From positions 207,858 through 271,857 of the forward strand of contig NW_017802969.1 of the NCBI RefSeq assembly GCF_001625305.1: a stretch of DNA of 64,000 nucleotides. Reading direction: 5' to 3'. The stretch's first letter is position 1. Every line of letters begins with the position of its first letter. The translations under genes were made by a program, and so were the position numbers. This DNA comes from Branchiostoma belcheri. Lineage: Eukaryota; Chordata; Leptocardii; Amphioxiformes; Branchiostomatidae. The notes under the pieces were generated by a model. That model had not been told where the DNA came from, made no database searches, and worked only from the letters and a program-made list of their open reading frames with translations. Shown here piece by piece: positions 31,001 to 45,800 of this stretch.

Positions 31001-34000
31001 GTGTGACAGACTAGTCTTAACTGGGGGACTTTGCATAGAAGGTCACTTAATAATTATATATAATTGTACCTGCATTTTTTCAGGCTGGCAGATGTACATG
31101 TACATGAATGTTGTGACTGTGACATTTTAACTTCGTAGAAAATGTGAACAGGGCAAAGCTGTTTACACTTCTCAGTGTTGTATGGCATATTGTTTTGATG
31201 TTTGGATACTTTGCAATACCCGTAAGACATGCATGACTGCAGTATTATTATGTGCCAAACATTTTGTGCTATTAGCTTTATTTTGCCAGTTTGTCAGATA
31301 TGTTTTAGCTGGAATTAGAAAACTAAGTTTACTACATATTTTTGTGTGAAGTTTGTGTTTATACTACCAATAATTATGCTCCATATTATTGTCAAGTTTG
31401 TCAACTAAATGTTGCACCTTAATATTTGCAATATGTGCATATAAGCACACTTTGTTTACATCTACCAGTTACTGTAGATAAATGGGGAGTCATCTTCTCA
31501 ACCATACACCTTCAAGCCTGCAAGTTAGCACGAAAGTTCATCTGAGTTGGTAAATGATATAATGAGAAATAAACTGTTCTCCATTCTCCAAAGGAATTTG
31601 ACTCACCAAAATTTTCAAGCAAATCTGTTGATAAAGATAGCAGAGAATTGGTTTATTTCTCATTATAAAGCTATCATGAAAGTTACATAGGGCACATATT
31701 ATAGTTTATTATTGATAAATATTGTATTTGTTCTGGTGCCATAAATCCCCACTGTCAAATAAGGCATTATTGCAAGCAATGCAAGATAATTCTTAGCGAT
31801 AACAAATCTGAAATCAAGTTTGAACATGTTGCTCATCACGGTACATGCTTTACTACAAACACAGCCTACCCATTACTGTAGCGTACACTCATATACCAGT
31901 CCTAGCCAGGACAGGCCATGCATGCGTCAAAAAAATTAAAATTAGATGTATGCTGACACCAAAGACTGGAGCTCATGCCATTTAATAAAAAACATACAAG
32001 TACAAAGTTGATAATTTGTTATACTGTCAAGGATAGCCTGCATACATTTTGTACATTTTTAAAGTCTGTTCAGTGGAATAGTTCTTTGTCAAGTTTAATA
32101 GCACGTGTTAAGTCCATCTGTGTGCCAAGATGTACATGATGTACGGTTACTTGACACTTTTTCTTTTGGAAAAAGGTTAGGCCACACCAATTTAATTTGT
32201 TCCTTCTCGGATCACATTTTTTTCCAATTTGCAAAAAAAAAAAAAAAAAATGTTCTAAATGAACTGCAAAATGCTCAATGAAAGACATATTTTGTCCCCA
32301 ACGGTTGAAAAAAGTCCTTTTCTTCCTAGTTCTTTTAAGAACTTAAAAGTTTTCCAATATAACAATGCAATTTTGTTCCATTAAAAGTTCAAAATCTATC
32401 GTTTTGATTAAAAACTAGCCTGGCATGTTTACTTCATGGCTCATATTGTAACATTTCTGGCTATCATGGGGTGCCTGGGTGTTGTTTTTTTTTACCGTCA
32501 CTCCTGATTTTTTGTGAAAAAAATCCGAGAAACAACAAATTAAATTGGTGTGGCCTTATGTTCGTGTATCCTTTCAAGTTTCATGCACTAAACTGTAGTG
32601 ATGTTTCAACTCTTAGCCTTGAAAAGTTACAGGATTGTATAGTGCCGACTTCTTACTTCCATGCACTCCAGATTTAAGTTAAAAAGTTGCACACAATAAA
32701 TGTTCCATCACTCCTCATGTTGTCTTTTTCTCAACATACAGCTAATCTTTTTCAAAAGTTCTTTTCAAGTTTTTGTTAAAAAAACAACAACAGACAAGAC
32801 AGTTACACATAAAATTTCCATCATTTTATTTGTCTTCCAGCTTGGTACAAAATCAGTCTATGATAGGGTAGTTTCTGCTTTGATTCCATTCGTCAGTGCA
32901 GGGTGACTGTACAGGTATCTACATTGTTTACAAAAATAGACTCTCAACCTATCAACACGACATCTAGTATAGCTACAATGTATTGCAGATAGAACAGTCT
33001 GAATGCACATGTACACATTCAAGCTTGTACACATGAGACATACTACAATTACATCTTTCTATGTCCATAATGTTCCCACTACCAAAGAGCTTCTATTTGA
33101 AGCTCCTTGCCACTACATACATGTAGCGTCTGATGTTCAAAGACCCATATGATTGTGTTACCAAAAAAAAAAAATGTCAGTTGTAATGCAGCACAGTGCA
33201 AGTAGTTTGTGCACACAGTGAATGTTTGTCCACAAATAGCATCAAAACCAATCTGTGGGCAAATGCTCCAGGTGTACTCTTCTTGGACACAAAAATACAG
33301 GCACTGTATTCCACTGCTTTTAATCAAACATGATGACAGATTATGATAGCAGGAGCCTAATCTCCAAGCAGATGTTGGGTGCGAAAAAAAATTTCTACCT
33401 TGCCCTTCTTTCTGTATGAAAAACAGGACAACTTTGAGAATGAAAATACCTTTCACTTCAACATCTGTTTAGAGAGTACAGCCACTATTCCTCCCAGCAG
33501 CATTTGGAAGATCAGGGTCAAAAGATATTCAATATACATGTAGTAAATATGACTCCACACTGACTACAGATATTTTTCTGTTCTCTTTGTAAAAGAGATA
33601 CATTATAGTAGATTCTATTTACATGACTACATTCCTAACTCCCATTGTTGTTTACATTTAATACCTGTAATAACGTCCACTGCAGTAAAACTTAAGAAAC
33701 CCAAGCTGAATTAAATGCCATGACCAGTACTTCAATACAAAATGTAACAACAGTTACTAATATGGTCATTTAGTTAGTTTTAATATGTGGCATACAGATA
33801 TCGGATTGGTCCCCTTGTAATTTTTTTTTTACAATTTTGTCTACAACTTTGATTCTGTATGACACCCTTTCATGACAGCAGCTTATAATTTTCCCATGCA
33901 CTTAGCCTTGTACAGTGTTGACAAGTCTGTCTCACTGGTATTTCTAAAATGCTTATATATGGAGGAAGAACAAAATGGGGCCTTAGGGGAAAGGTGAAAT

Positions 34001-36280
34001 TTTTCTTGGGCCTCAACTACTTACAGACACTAGTTTGTCCTTCTACTTTGTCAGGACATCACCAGAAATGATGTGTATAATCACTGACACTAGTTTTTCC
34101 CTAATACTGATTTGGACTAGTCCAATTTCAAGAAAATGATGCAACAACAAAACATGGTAGATACCATTCTAAACTAATTAGGGGTGGTCACATAAGCTTT
34201 GTACAGCAGGTTGATGGGCTATATTATTAAGTCAAATTTAGCCATTAAGACAAACTTTGCACTATCTTGAGAGTGAGAAACTTGTTTTTCTGACATGTAC
34301 ACCCAAACACACCATGAAAAAATGGTCTCCAAAACATGTAAGCTACCCGAGAGATATATATTACTAGACATAAAAGTTGTGACACTTGTACAAAATAATC
34401 TAGGGAAGACATTACCAATAACAACTACAAATCCATACTTAATCTATCATCAATTGTAACATTAACTTTCATAGAAAGAATACCACACAACTTACATACT
34501 ATTCACAAAACTTGGTACTTCCAAGTACTCAAAAGTTCCTCCTATTTTACAATCTAGTACAAATGTACCTTATTCATGTAAAGACACATCCTGTTTGGAG
34601 AGCTTTTTTATATATAATAATCTGACAGCAACATTGAAACTGATCTTGAGTGGGGGAATTTGAAAGTTGGATACCAAACAGTTTAAAAAAAATTCTTTTC
34701 TAATCTTTGAGTCCAAACAAATCCTTCCAAGTATAAGTCTTAGCCAAACGCTTACTGATACATGTCATATGAAAAAGTTGTGTCTTTACTTGAAAGTAAA
34801 ATATCTGACAACAAAACATTCTTTGGCACAGAAGTAAGTACACGCCTCAAATGCGATGAAGAAAAGCTATATACAAAGTCCCTGCCAACAGGGATGGTAC
34901 TGAAATAATGCTGATTGTCAAGAGAAGCAAGGAGGCAGGAAACAGCGGAAAAGAGCCAGACTTCTCAACTAATGTTTTTAGTTTAAACTTACTAATAGGT
35001 TTTTCTGAGTATGACGTGTTCAAGATGTGTCTGATGTTTTGTCTAGAAAAAAAAATTGTAGCATCACTGTATGGTCTCTTTATGACAACCCAACAAAATA
35101 TTGAATTGGGAGGTTCTTCCACATTTTGCAAAATGCTGTCCGTCTTTAACTCAAGGAAATAAAACTGTGTGACAGTAAAATAAATTTGCAACTCATGAGT
35201 GGCAACTGTAAAATACAAAGAGGCAAATGTTCTGGTTTCCCCTAAGTTTGTCTTTTAGCAGGCTCATCTTCATGCTGCAGTTGAGCATGACAAATCTACG
35301 ACAACTTTTGTCAACCAAATATGTTCAGCTTTGGAAAACCTTAATTGATCCCAGTTATTGAAACACAGACCTCTACACAGTAGAGTTAACATTTCAGGTT
35401 GGACAAGAGTGACAAACAAGTTGTGTCCTGAAAGGTCTTGGTTTCTCATTAGTATTATTTACACAGAGTAGGGACAAAGCAGCGGTAGTCACAGCATTAG
35501 ATAAGGAACAGAGTTTGTCACACATATTACATGTATGTACATGTACCCTGTAATATGAATGTCTTCTACCGGTATTGAGTGTAATCTGTATAGTATAATT
35601 TGAACCCTGTACAGTGTAACACTACAAATGTAGCTGTATGGTTAGAGGGCATTGAAAGTAGCTGACATGACTTGCATTACATGCTTTCGACAACTACTGA
35701 TTCCAGAGCACTGCAACTCACATCTGCACATTTTGAACCAAACTTTGTTGCCAATAAAACATCTGTATGCATCTGTATCTGTATGATGTCTGTAAAGCCT
35801 GTAGACTTAAAATGATCTTGAGCTCATGAAAATAATCATAAACAATAAATGTATCTGGATTATGACCACACAATTTTCTACATACCATTGAAATTTCTGC
35901 AAAAAGGTCAAATGCTAGTACAGTACAGTAGTATAGTAAGTAAGTACTTGCTGTACATGTACAAGTAGTATGGTAGCCTCCAAAGCACTATCCAGTTGGT
36001 GTTTCAGAATCGATGCTACTCTGCTCACTAACTTCTTCAGTTACAAAACTCAAATGTTGTACAAAACAAGAGAACGGTATGTTGTCAGGAAAATAACTGC
36101 AATTTTAAAATATATTGACCAGAAAGTACAAGTCAGGCTGATGAGGGTCTGGTTACATTAATTATAGGACTTTGTGTGACTGAACCAACTGCCTTCTGAG
36201 AATTTTATGCCGAATTTTGTACAGTATATGCACGGTTATCCAATGGATGCCCTCTGCCTAAAATCACACAATGATCCTAA
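31001..36280. other. Region between convergent genes
   Basis: AT-rich DNA between the BTB-ZF and LARGE 3' ends. Only the MITE at 32180-32555 and a terminal fragment at 33359-33375 (shared with 16378) stand out. Part may be 3' UTR of either gene; no coding region is supported. Confidence 0.5.
32180..32555. mobile_element. GGCCACACCAATTT MITE
   Basis: Ends GGCCACACCAATTTAATTTG and CAAATTAAATTGGTGTGGCC, flanked by TTA on both sides. Subterminal TTCTCGGAT and ATCCGAGAAAC blocks are also inverted. Confidence 0.87.
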
Positions 36281-36687
36281 GGCCACACCAAGTAAATTTT
36301 ATGGATGACGTCCGCGCGCGCATTGATGTTGGCCTGTTCCTTGAAAAAAAAGCAAGAAATTTCACTTCCTGTAACTATGACCAAAGAGTCACGACAGTGC
36401 CGCAAATCGTCAGATTGACGTGAAACCCGTAACGCAAAGAAAGTGTCCATCCTGTTTTCACTGTCCACTGTTCCTGACGTATTGCTGTTTTGATGATGAA
36501 TAAAAGACTTCTTCCTTCTTACACTGTGTCACCTCATTCAATTTGTGTCCTAACATTTGTCATCTCTTACTATATTTCTAATCTAGGCATCTTGTTTTTT
36601 AGGGCCCTTCTTGTTTTTTTTCCGCCCTCTCGCATTAGATTTAGGGTCTCCAAAGGACGTCATCCATAAAATTTACTTGGTGTGGCC
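36281..36687. mobile_element. GGCCACACCA MITE downstream of the LARGE stop
   Basis: Inverted ends of about 35 bp (GGCCACACCAAGTAAATTTT and complement) with GACGTCC and GGACGTC in the subterminal blocks, flanked by TAA and TGA. It lies about 175 nt past the LARGE stop, so it may be transcribed in the 3' UTR. Confidence 0.85.
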
Positions 36688-36860
36688 TGAGATAAATGTA
36701 ACCAGTCCCTACGCTATCTGGCTGCAGAAGTTGCCTGATGTGGTGTGGTGTGGTGGGTGTGGTCCAGCAGACAGAAGCAGCAGTGCAGCTGCCACGTGGG
36801 GGGTCCAGGGGTGTGGCTACGTTGCTATGGAAACGGCCGGCCTCCCGGCCATCACCGTCA

Positions 36861-39800
36861 TCACCTGTCATTGGCCACGTATTTGTTGGCGGAGAAGCCG
36901 TACTTTCGTTGCAAGTCTTTTTGGAATTCTTCCTTCAGAACCTTCAGACACCTACAGATGGAAATTTTTTCAGATACAAGTTAATATAATTTACAGTAAT
37001 AACTACATGTATGCATAATACACGTGTGCACTTAGCTAACTACAATTATAGCATTAAGGAAACTTTGATAGAGCCCAATGGCCATGAAGTAGCTCAGAAA
37101 ATGAAAGTCTACTTTTATTTGTAATAATGGCATTGCTCTTGAAGCATGTTCCAAAATCCAACGCAAACCAAGGGAATCCTTTTTTCTTGAATATTAAATT
37201 TGCATGTAAAAGAAAATATTTAACCTTAAACATTGCGTCACTGCTTAATAATATCCTCTATACTATACAGTATACTACATATTATTATACAGTATACTAT
37301 ACTATATTTACAGATCCAGAAAGGGAAGGCACTGCAGTAATCTGCTAAGTTTGCTGAGGGCAGACCTCAAGGAAAGAGGACTAGGACCATTGCGGTCAGA
37401 AAGAAAACTCCAGGAGCTCAGGAGGCTCGCGATGAATAGGACGAAGTGGAGAGAGCTGAAGAAAGACTGACTGATGCTGCAGCTCGGATGCTGAAGCTAC
37501 TGCAGCAGCAGAATACAGTGGACTACTACTACTACTATACAGTAAAGCTGTGAAGCCGGCAAAAAAGCAACCTAAAGCCTCGGTCACAACCCGCTGTACG
37601 TGCTTTTTGTCCGTACGATTTTTGGGAGGCCGCGTCTGCCACGTTTTTTCTGAAAACGTGGGGAAGGAGTGGCGTTGACGCACATCACTCGCACGGTTTC
37701 GTAAGGTGTAAGAGTGTGGTCTGCACGCCACACCTGGCCGTGAACGGTTGCGTGCATTGTTCATTGCGCAAGTGGTAAGTGAGTTGTATGTGCTTACAAC
37801 GTACGATCTCTGTGCGATTGCAACTTTACCATAAGGAGGCTGTACTCACACATGCTTCTTACGTACGGTATGTACGGGACACGCGCGTCGCCCGTACTCG
37901 CACGCACGGGTGGTGAATCCGCAGACCGCACGTAGAAAAAGTTTTACATGCACTTAAAGTCCTATGGTGTGTCTGCGTGCTCCCAAATCCATAGGATTCC
38001 GTACGGAGGCGGTACTCACCACGCACAGATCCCTTACGTTTGCCCATGTTTTTGCACGTAGACAGCACGCAGAAGCACGTACGGCGGGTTGTTACCTAGG
38101 ATTAAAGGACATATCTAAAAAACCTGGGCTTACGTTCTGTACTGCTCGCTGGACCTGAACTTGGCGATGTCAAAGCTGGGTGCGTGCGGCATGTGGATGA
38201 TGAAGGCATTGGGCAGGATGATGAACTCGTACCTGGGTAATCACATAGTTTTTATTATAGTTTTGTACCTAATGCAAGAAATCATTGACACGGCACTGGT
38301 CATTTCCTCACTTGAGGCCACACCAATTTAATTTGTTGGTTCTCGGATTTTTTTAGAAAAAAATATGAAGGAACAGGGCAAAAAAAAAATAAAAAGAGGT
38401 CTAAGCATCCTATTATAGCCCCAAATGCTACCATAGGAGCCATTAAGTCAACACAAAAGGCTGGGTTTATATTTTTATGTTTAAAAACAATGAATTTTGA
38501 ACTTTTAATCAATCAAACCACTGCATTGATAGACGGACAAACTGTAACAACTAGGAAGAAAAGGACTTTCCTCAACTGTCGGGGGCAAAATATGAGCATA
38601 TTTCAGTTGATCCAAAACCCAATTTTTTTTTTGTGGCAATTCACAAAAAAATGAAGAGCCCAATCCGAGAACCAACAAATTAAACTGTTGTTGCCTGAGA
38701 AAGAGTTACTAGTTGTCTCACCCCTGTGCATCCAGCTCCATGATGTGTGAGACTTTGTTCCAGCCAAACCCCACAAATCTGGTGTCGTACTCAGGCAGCT
38801 GGTCCTTACGNNNNNNNNNNNNNNNNNNNNNNNNNNNNNNNNNNNNNNNNNNNNNNNNNNNNNNNNNNNNNNNCAGTGGTTAGTCAAATCTGCTTATGGC
38901 GGCACAACACAGTATTAGCCCTATGGGGATTTCTATAGTTAAGGACCCCAAAGTGACTCACTTCGACTCACGGAAAATCATACTAGGGTGCACAAGCAAG
39001 GTTCAGAATTTTGATATGTTTAATTTCAGGGTTTAGTGTACAAAATATGTGAAAATGAGCTTAGATTTGCCGGCTAGTTCTCTTCTCATGCCATATTTTA
39101 TTAGTGCCACTGCGGAGGTCATGGAACTGCAGCCGATGCACAGTACTATAGGCGGGACAGGTATCCAAGCGCAAATCTACGCCGACTGAACACGCACCAT
39201 AATTCAACTTTTACAGTCTCAAAACTGACGTATTCCTCTAACATTTACCACAGGTTCCATCTCGATGCCATGCACAGAACAATCTCTGCATCTTTTTCTA
39301 GTATTGTGCAGCACTACTTTGTGCCCGGACTACTTTTGACTACGGGGTTCGCCCATAAATACTGTGTTGTGCGGCCTTATACAAGCATGCAATCAATAAA
39401 CACAACGTCATGTTTTGTGATTCTCAGAAAGGTCCATCTGAACATTTTGACAGTTACTGTACCAAGCATAGAATACATCAGGGATTCAGGGTTGGACAAG
39501 TTTTAAAAAATCTGCTTGCCCCAAAAGATTAATGAAATATTTTGATGCATTTTTACTGGCAGCAAAGAAATCATTCTGTAACTTCAGTATGAAAGCAAAT
39601 TGGTGGTTTGAGAGTGCTATGGATTTTCTGACAATCTTAATGAGAGAAACACTGGGGTATAATGCTACATACAAAAAAAATGTACTTGCCCAATCAAAAT
39701 GCACTTGCCCAAACAGTACTTTTACTTGCCCTGGGCAAGTGGGCAATTGAATTTGTCCGACCCTGATGCATGTTCTATATGTAATTCGTAAACTACATTT

Positions 39801-42800
39801 AGTAACAAATTTCAATGATAAACTCACAAGAACTAGAAAGGTGACATTTGCAAAGCAAATAATATTTATGTAGATCTAAGTGTTTACTTTACCTTCACAT
39901 GGTCTAGCCCAACAAACTACTGCTCTGTTTATTCTTTAACACTTTATATACATTCAATGTATATGGTGGCCCCTGCAACTCTGTCCTTGCTACATAATGT
40001 ATTTCAACACCACAGGGGGTCTGCCACAGCAGTTACCATAGTGACAGATGCCTGGTTCTGGCCATTGACCTTATTTGTTTGGAATAGAAGAAATAAAGCA
40101 AGACAGCAAAAACAATATGTTTGCCTTCTTCAAAACGAAACATAAAAATGACCATGTTTTAGACTTAGTGTATACTTTACCCTGTATGGTGTAGTTGCTG
40201 TTCTCCACTTGGCATAGTTAGTGGGTGCATGGCCCTTCTGCCACACGTGATATCTACATGTACAAGAGAAGAGTTATTTGTAAAAGACACAAACTTGAAT
40301 GAAGAGGGAAAAAAAGCAAAGTTCACTGAATTTGTAGTTTATTTGATGCATATTAGACTTTGTACATGGTACTTAACAAATGAAACACTTCTGATGAGTT
40401 TTGAAACCAGGAAAAGATTCTTGCAAGTACATATCTTGGTATAGGTTAAGCTGCGGTCACAACCCGCCGTACATGCTTCTGCTACGTTTTTTCTGAAAAC
40501 GTGGGGAAGGAGTGGTGTTGACACACGTCACTCGCACGGTTGCGCAAGGTGTAAGCGTTGGGTCTGCACACCACGTCACGTGAGCGGTTGCGTGCATCGT
40601 ACGTGCCATAAATGATTGCAACTTTACCGTAAGGAGGTCGTACTCACACATGCTTCTTCCGCATGGCACGTACGGGGCACGCACGTCGCACGTACTCGCA
40701 CGCACGCGTGGTGAATCCGCAGACCGCACGTAGAAAAAGTTTTACAAGGACTTTACAAGGCATGTCTGCGTGCTCAAAAATCCGTAGGATTCCGTACGTA
40801 AGCGGTACTCACCACGCACGGATGCCCTGCGTTTGCCCACGTTTTTGCACGTAGACAGCACGCTGCAGCACGTACGGTGGGTTGTGACCGAAGCTTTAGA
40901 AATTTTTCTAGACGGACACTGTTACCTGAATGTGTACAGAGTTCCCATATCCAACATGGACAGCAGCTCAGCCTTGGACTTGGGGAAGGACAGTCGATAC
41001 CGCAGGGTTTCAAACGCTGGTACCACTAAGGACTGGGGTTCAGCAGAAAATATGACATAATGTTGTACAGTTATATATGACTTTTGATTGTACATGTGCC
41101 TTATAGCAACTGCTCATTTGCTTATTTCTTTCAACATAAAAGTCAACAAAAATAAAAGGTACATTGATCACAACAAAGTTTACAAACTAGAAAATGTAAA
41201 ATTTGCAAAGCAAATGCATATAATGTCTTCCTTCGGATATGGTCTGGTCTCAAACACATTCACATACATGTACATGGTGACAGGGGTCTAAATGTCTACT
41301 ATGACATTGCAACATTATGTAACCCAACACCCTTTACTACGGTGACAGATGTCAACAAATGAGGCCATTGGCCAGGTCAGAGGTCACTGTTTGGAGAAGA
41401 AGAGGAGGAAACTGAGCAAAAACAATTATATGTTTTCCTTCGGTAAACATTATTAAAGAGTATCATATGAGCCTGTGATAATCAATGCAGCACAAAATAA
41501 AAGATAGATTCTCCTTACCTTCTTCTGTCTCCTCATGTCCATCATCCCCACTGTTTTCTTCAGGTAGGGATAGAGGTTGTACATTGGGAGAAAGTCTATG
41601 TCCATCAGGAAGACATACGGGGTGTTGACCTGCTGTAGGGCAATGTTCCTCAGGAGGTTCACAGGGTAGAATTGCTAAACATGAAAACATAAATCATTGT
41701 TAAAGTACATATAGAATACAACACGGGGTATTACGTATCATGTCATACCCACCCAAGAAAACACGCCTTTTAATGCAAGATGAGCCAAAAGTTGGTGCCC
41801 CTAAACCCTCAAATGCAACAACATCAGTTCCAACGTTCGGATTCTCTATTCAAATTTTCGAAAGCGGCGCACGCGGTTAGGACAAAACGCGTTCGAATTG
41901 TTCTATGGAAGCCATGGAGCCCGGGCCGTACCGTAAAGTACGGCCCGGTCCGGAACCCGTTATGGAACGTTATCGCGGCCCGGGTATGATATAAAAACAT
42001 AATATTTTATAATACATACATGGGCATATACAGCGCTGGAAAAGTACTTCTTTCATCAAATTTCTTCTTGACAAGGCCCCAAAAATCAGTTCAGTAGGTT
42101 CTTTAATTTCTCCTACCTGCCAACACAGCAACTACCATGGTTATAACTATACTAGTACTGAATTTTAAGTCTTACTGAGTACAAACTAGAATATTAAGCT
42201 GTTAATGTGTAGTGACGTGTTACCCTTTGAATTGGAAAACCAGTCCTAACAATCTCAGTGTGCTGGTAGAATGTACTGTGCCTATAATATATGCAAGAAA
42301 CAAAATTTCTCACAGTTTTCATTGGATAATTGGTCAGCATTTCCTCAATTTTGCCCGTGGCAGAAATTAACTTTGTGACGTCACTGACTAGTAGAATTAG
42401 GACTAACCCTTCTCGGAATCGACCACTGCGTGTTACTGACAAACGAGTACTGAATTTCCGTGATAAGGTTCGTATTGCCACCTGGACTGTACAGACTCTC
42501 CTCCGCACAGGCTATGCAACACTACTGTCTAATGAACTGTCTGATGGATGGATGCTGTATGACGTGACCTAAGCAACATCAACATCCTGCTCTCCCAGAC
42601 ACAGCAGCTGGCTGAAGACACAGGAAAGTAACGGGCCCTGACGAAGCTCGTCAGCTCTACACATCATGTGCAAAAGGATTAAGTGGGTGAGTGAGTGAGT
42701 GAGTGAGTGAGTGAGTGAGTGAGTGAGTGAGTGGGTGGGTGAGTGAGTGTGTGTGTGTGTGTGTGAGTGAGTGAGTGTGTGTGTGTGTGAGTGTGGGTGA

Positions 42801-45800
42801 GTGAGGGAGTGAGTGAGTGGGTGGGTGGGTGAGTGAGTGAGTGAGTGAGTGAGAGTGAGTGAGTGGGTGGGTGTGTGGGTGGGTGAGTGAGTGTGTGTGT
42901 GAGTAGTGGTTGTGTGGGTGAGTGAGTGAGTGAGTGAGTGAGTGAGTGAGTGAGTGAGTGAGTGAGTGAGTGAGTTAGTGAGTGGGTGAATGAGTGAGTG
43001 AGTGAGAGGATGAGTGAGTGAGTGAGTGAGTGAGTGAGTGAGTGAGTGAGTGAGTGAGAGGATGAGTGAGTGAGTGAGTGAGAGGATGAGTGAGTGGGTG
43101 AGTGAGTGAGTGAGTGAGTGAGTGAGTGAATGAGTGAGTGAGTGGGTGAGTGAGTGAGTGAGTGAGACAACATCTCTTCCAACACAACATTTCAAAACCA
43201 TAGACAAGGTGTAATCCTTAAATAGAAGGTGAATACGACCCTAAATGAAACATTCTGCTATGCACAGTTACACATTACAGGTTTTGTGCAAAACTGGGAT
43301 ATTCCCTCACCCCTTCCTTGTAGACGATGTGATACCCCACGTTCTTCCTCTGCATGAGAGTCTCCGAGCCCAGAGCATAGCGGAGAAACTGCTGGGCCTC
43401 AGCATCAGACATGTACAGGGCCAGGCTGATGGGACCTGGACAGGTTTACAACATTTTTTTAAAGAAAGTTTATTGCAAATACATGCTTTCTATAGGTATT
43501 TGTTTATTTGAGTTTACCACGAGATATACAAGTGGAAGGGAGGACAAAACAGGTGCATTAACACCTTTACAAGTTGTCCTCCCAAACAAAAAAGAAATAG
43601 AAAGTGTATAGAAAGTGGAACATGACTGTTGTTAATAAAATCTCCTTCTGACCTTCCCAGTGTCTGCAGAGTGCCTCCAGCATCTGTAGTCTGTCCATGG
43701 ACAGCTGGGCCACTAACGTCACGTCATTGTCATCCACCGACTGGGAACCACACAACAAACATCAAGCTCCAGCCAAGAAAATATACTCGTAAACAATTTC
43801 AAACTAAAACAATATCAGATTCTGTATCTGTATAGCCGGTATAACCGCCCTTTGGCGTAACACACCAGCTTCTGTATCTGTATAGCCAGTATAACCGCCC
43901 TTTGGCGTAACACACCAGCTTCGCAGGCACGTGGTGGCGCGGTGGAAGCTGGTTATATTACATCAATTGACTTGTTACACCTAATCCTTGAACTTCTGAC
44001 TCTAGACATTGTTTAAAGCTATCTCATGACAATGCCCCTACTGTACTTGGTGACAGTAAGTTCTACTCTGTGATACTGCTAGGAAAGAATGAATTCTTGA
44101 ACACCTCTGTCAATCATTGGTGGATAACTACTCTGGTACTTGAAGGCATGGCTATTTCTTGTTCTCTTCTGGTAGTCATATTATAATTTTCAGATTGTAA
44201 AATGTGTTTGGAAAAAGGTGTCATAGTGAGAAGGTTAAGAGAAGGCTTGGATAGATTTCAGTGACAAAGTTAGAAGAATGTTGTCCCCACCTGGTACTGA
44301 TAGTCCAGGAAGTAGAGGTGAGTCCTGTGCATCAGAACCCGCTCACGCCTGAAGTCATAGCACTGGTCATCCTCATCAAGAGCATTCAACTGGAGAAGTC
44401 ACAAGTACACATGTACATGAACAAAGTCATAACGGAACATAACAGAATACCACATGCATGTGCAAAACTTTCAGTCCAGCTCTTCCACCTTGTAGCCACC
44501 TGGTTCATACATGTACAATCCCAGACAGAAGTCCATCAAAATAGCAGTTCAACAATTAAGACAATGGGTGATCAATTTTAATGTTTCGCAAATCTATATT
44601 TTCATTTTGTGTTCTTTTCTTTGTATGTTTTTGTTTGCATCTCATTTTGACCGAGGTGGGATCAGTCTAAGCAATTTTGGACGGTGTAAAGTTGGCCACA
44701 AAGCTTAAAGCAGCTGGATTAAATACAATATAATTAAAGACCTTATGCCCTGTCAACCCTGTCTTTATTCATTTATCCTAACAGACAAATCAGTTAGCAA
44801 AGAAATTTGAAGATTTCTGCACAAGCTGTGAGTTTGTTTCAACATGTGTGAAAACAACCAAATCACCACATTGTTACAACTTGGCTACAATAACAGACTG
44901 TGGCTATAATGTAATTTTGTAGACAGTGGTGCTGATTTTAGCTTCTTTCAGTCTGCTTTGGCTCAGATTCCGAAATGTGTCAACAGACAGTGACTAAGTC
45001 TGTTTGAACAAGTTTAACTTCACAGCTGCACACTACATGCTGACATATCCCTTTAAATAATCTTGACCTTCAAGCCCTTCACATTTAGAGCCAACACTTT
45101 TATATTTGTTTAAGTAGTTCCTTAACCCACACCAGATTTTATGTTTGAATATGACGCAGAGGAAAGTACTAGTGCCCATCACAGGTAAAACTCATGTCAG
45201 CAGCAGGTCTATATTAGACACTGTCAGCTTCCTTAGTTCCTCTGGTGTGAGTGGATGGGAGTGTCTAGGGTTCACAACTGTTGTTCTTACACTTGGGGAC
45301 AGAAATTTCATTGTCACTTTTTTATGAGAACAAGACACTGACTGTAGAATGTACTTGACAAGAAGTACTTTTATCTTAGGCCAAACTGATTTAATTTAAT
45401 GGATGACATTGATTTTGGCCTGTGCTCAAAAAAACAAGAACACTCCAACACACCCCTCCCCCAAAATTTTCAATGTGAAAAATGCTCTTAACTGCTGCCC
45501 CCTTACTTTGCAACACTGTGTATTACTAAAAGGTCGGTCAAGACTGACAGAAGGTCTACATGTATGTTGTCACAGTTGTGAACTCTAGTAACCTCTTCTA
45601 GATGAATGTAAGCATGACTGTGATTTGTCAGGGTGATCACTGTCAGTCGGATGAGATGATTGGCTGTGGACTAGAATCTTAGGTCATGTGACCAGTCATG
45701 TGATTAGAAAGATAAAGTTCCACCACCAACACCACAGCTATGGAGCACACCAGCTTCTGGGGATCATAATTATTATTACATACCTGTATTGTATTCTATG

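Noticed and set aside
42569-43207. Open frames of Thr-His-Ser-Leu repeats
   Set aside because: Translation of the GTGA microsatellite.
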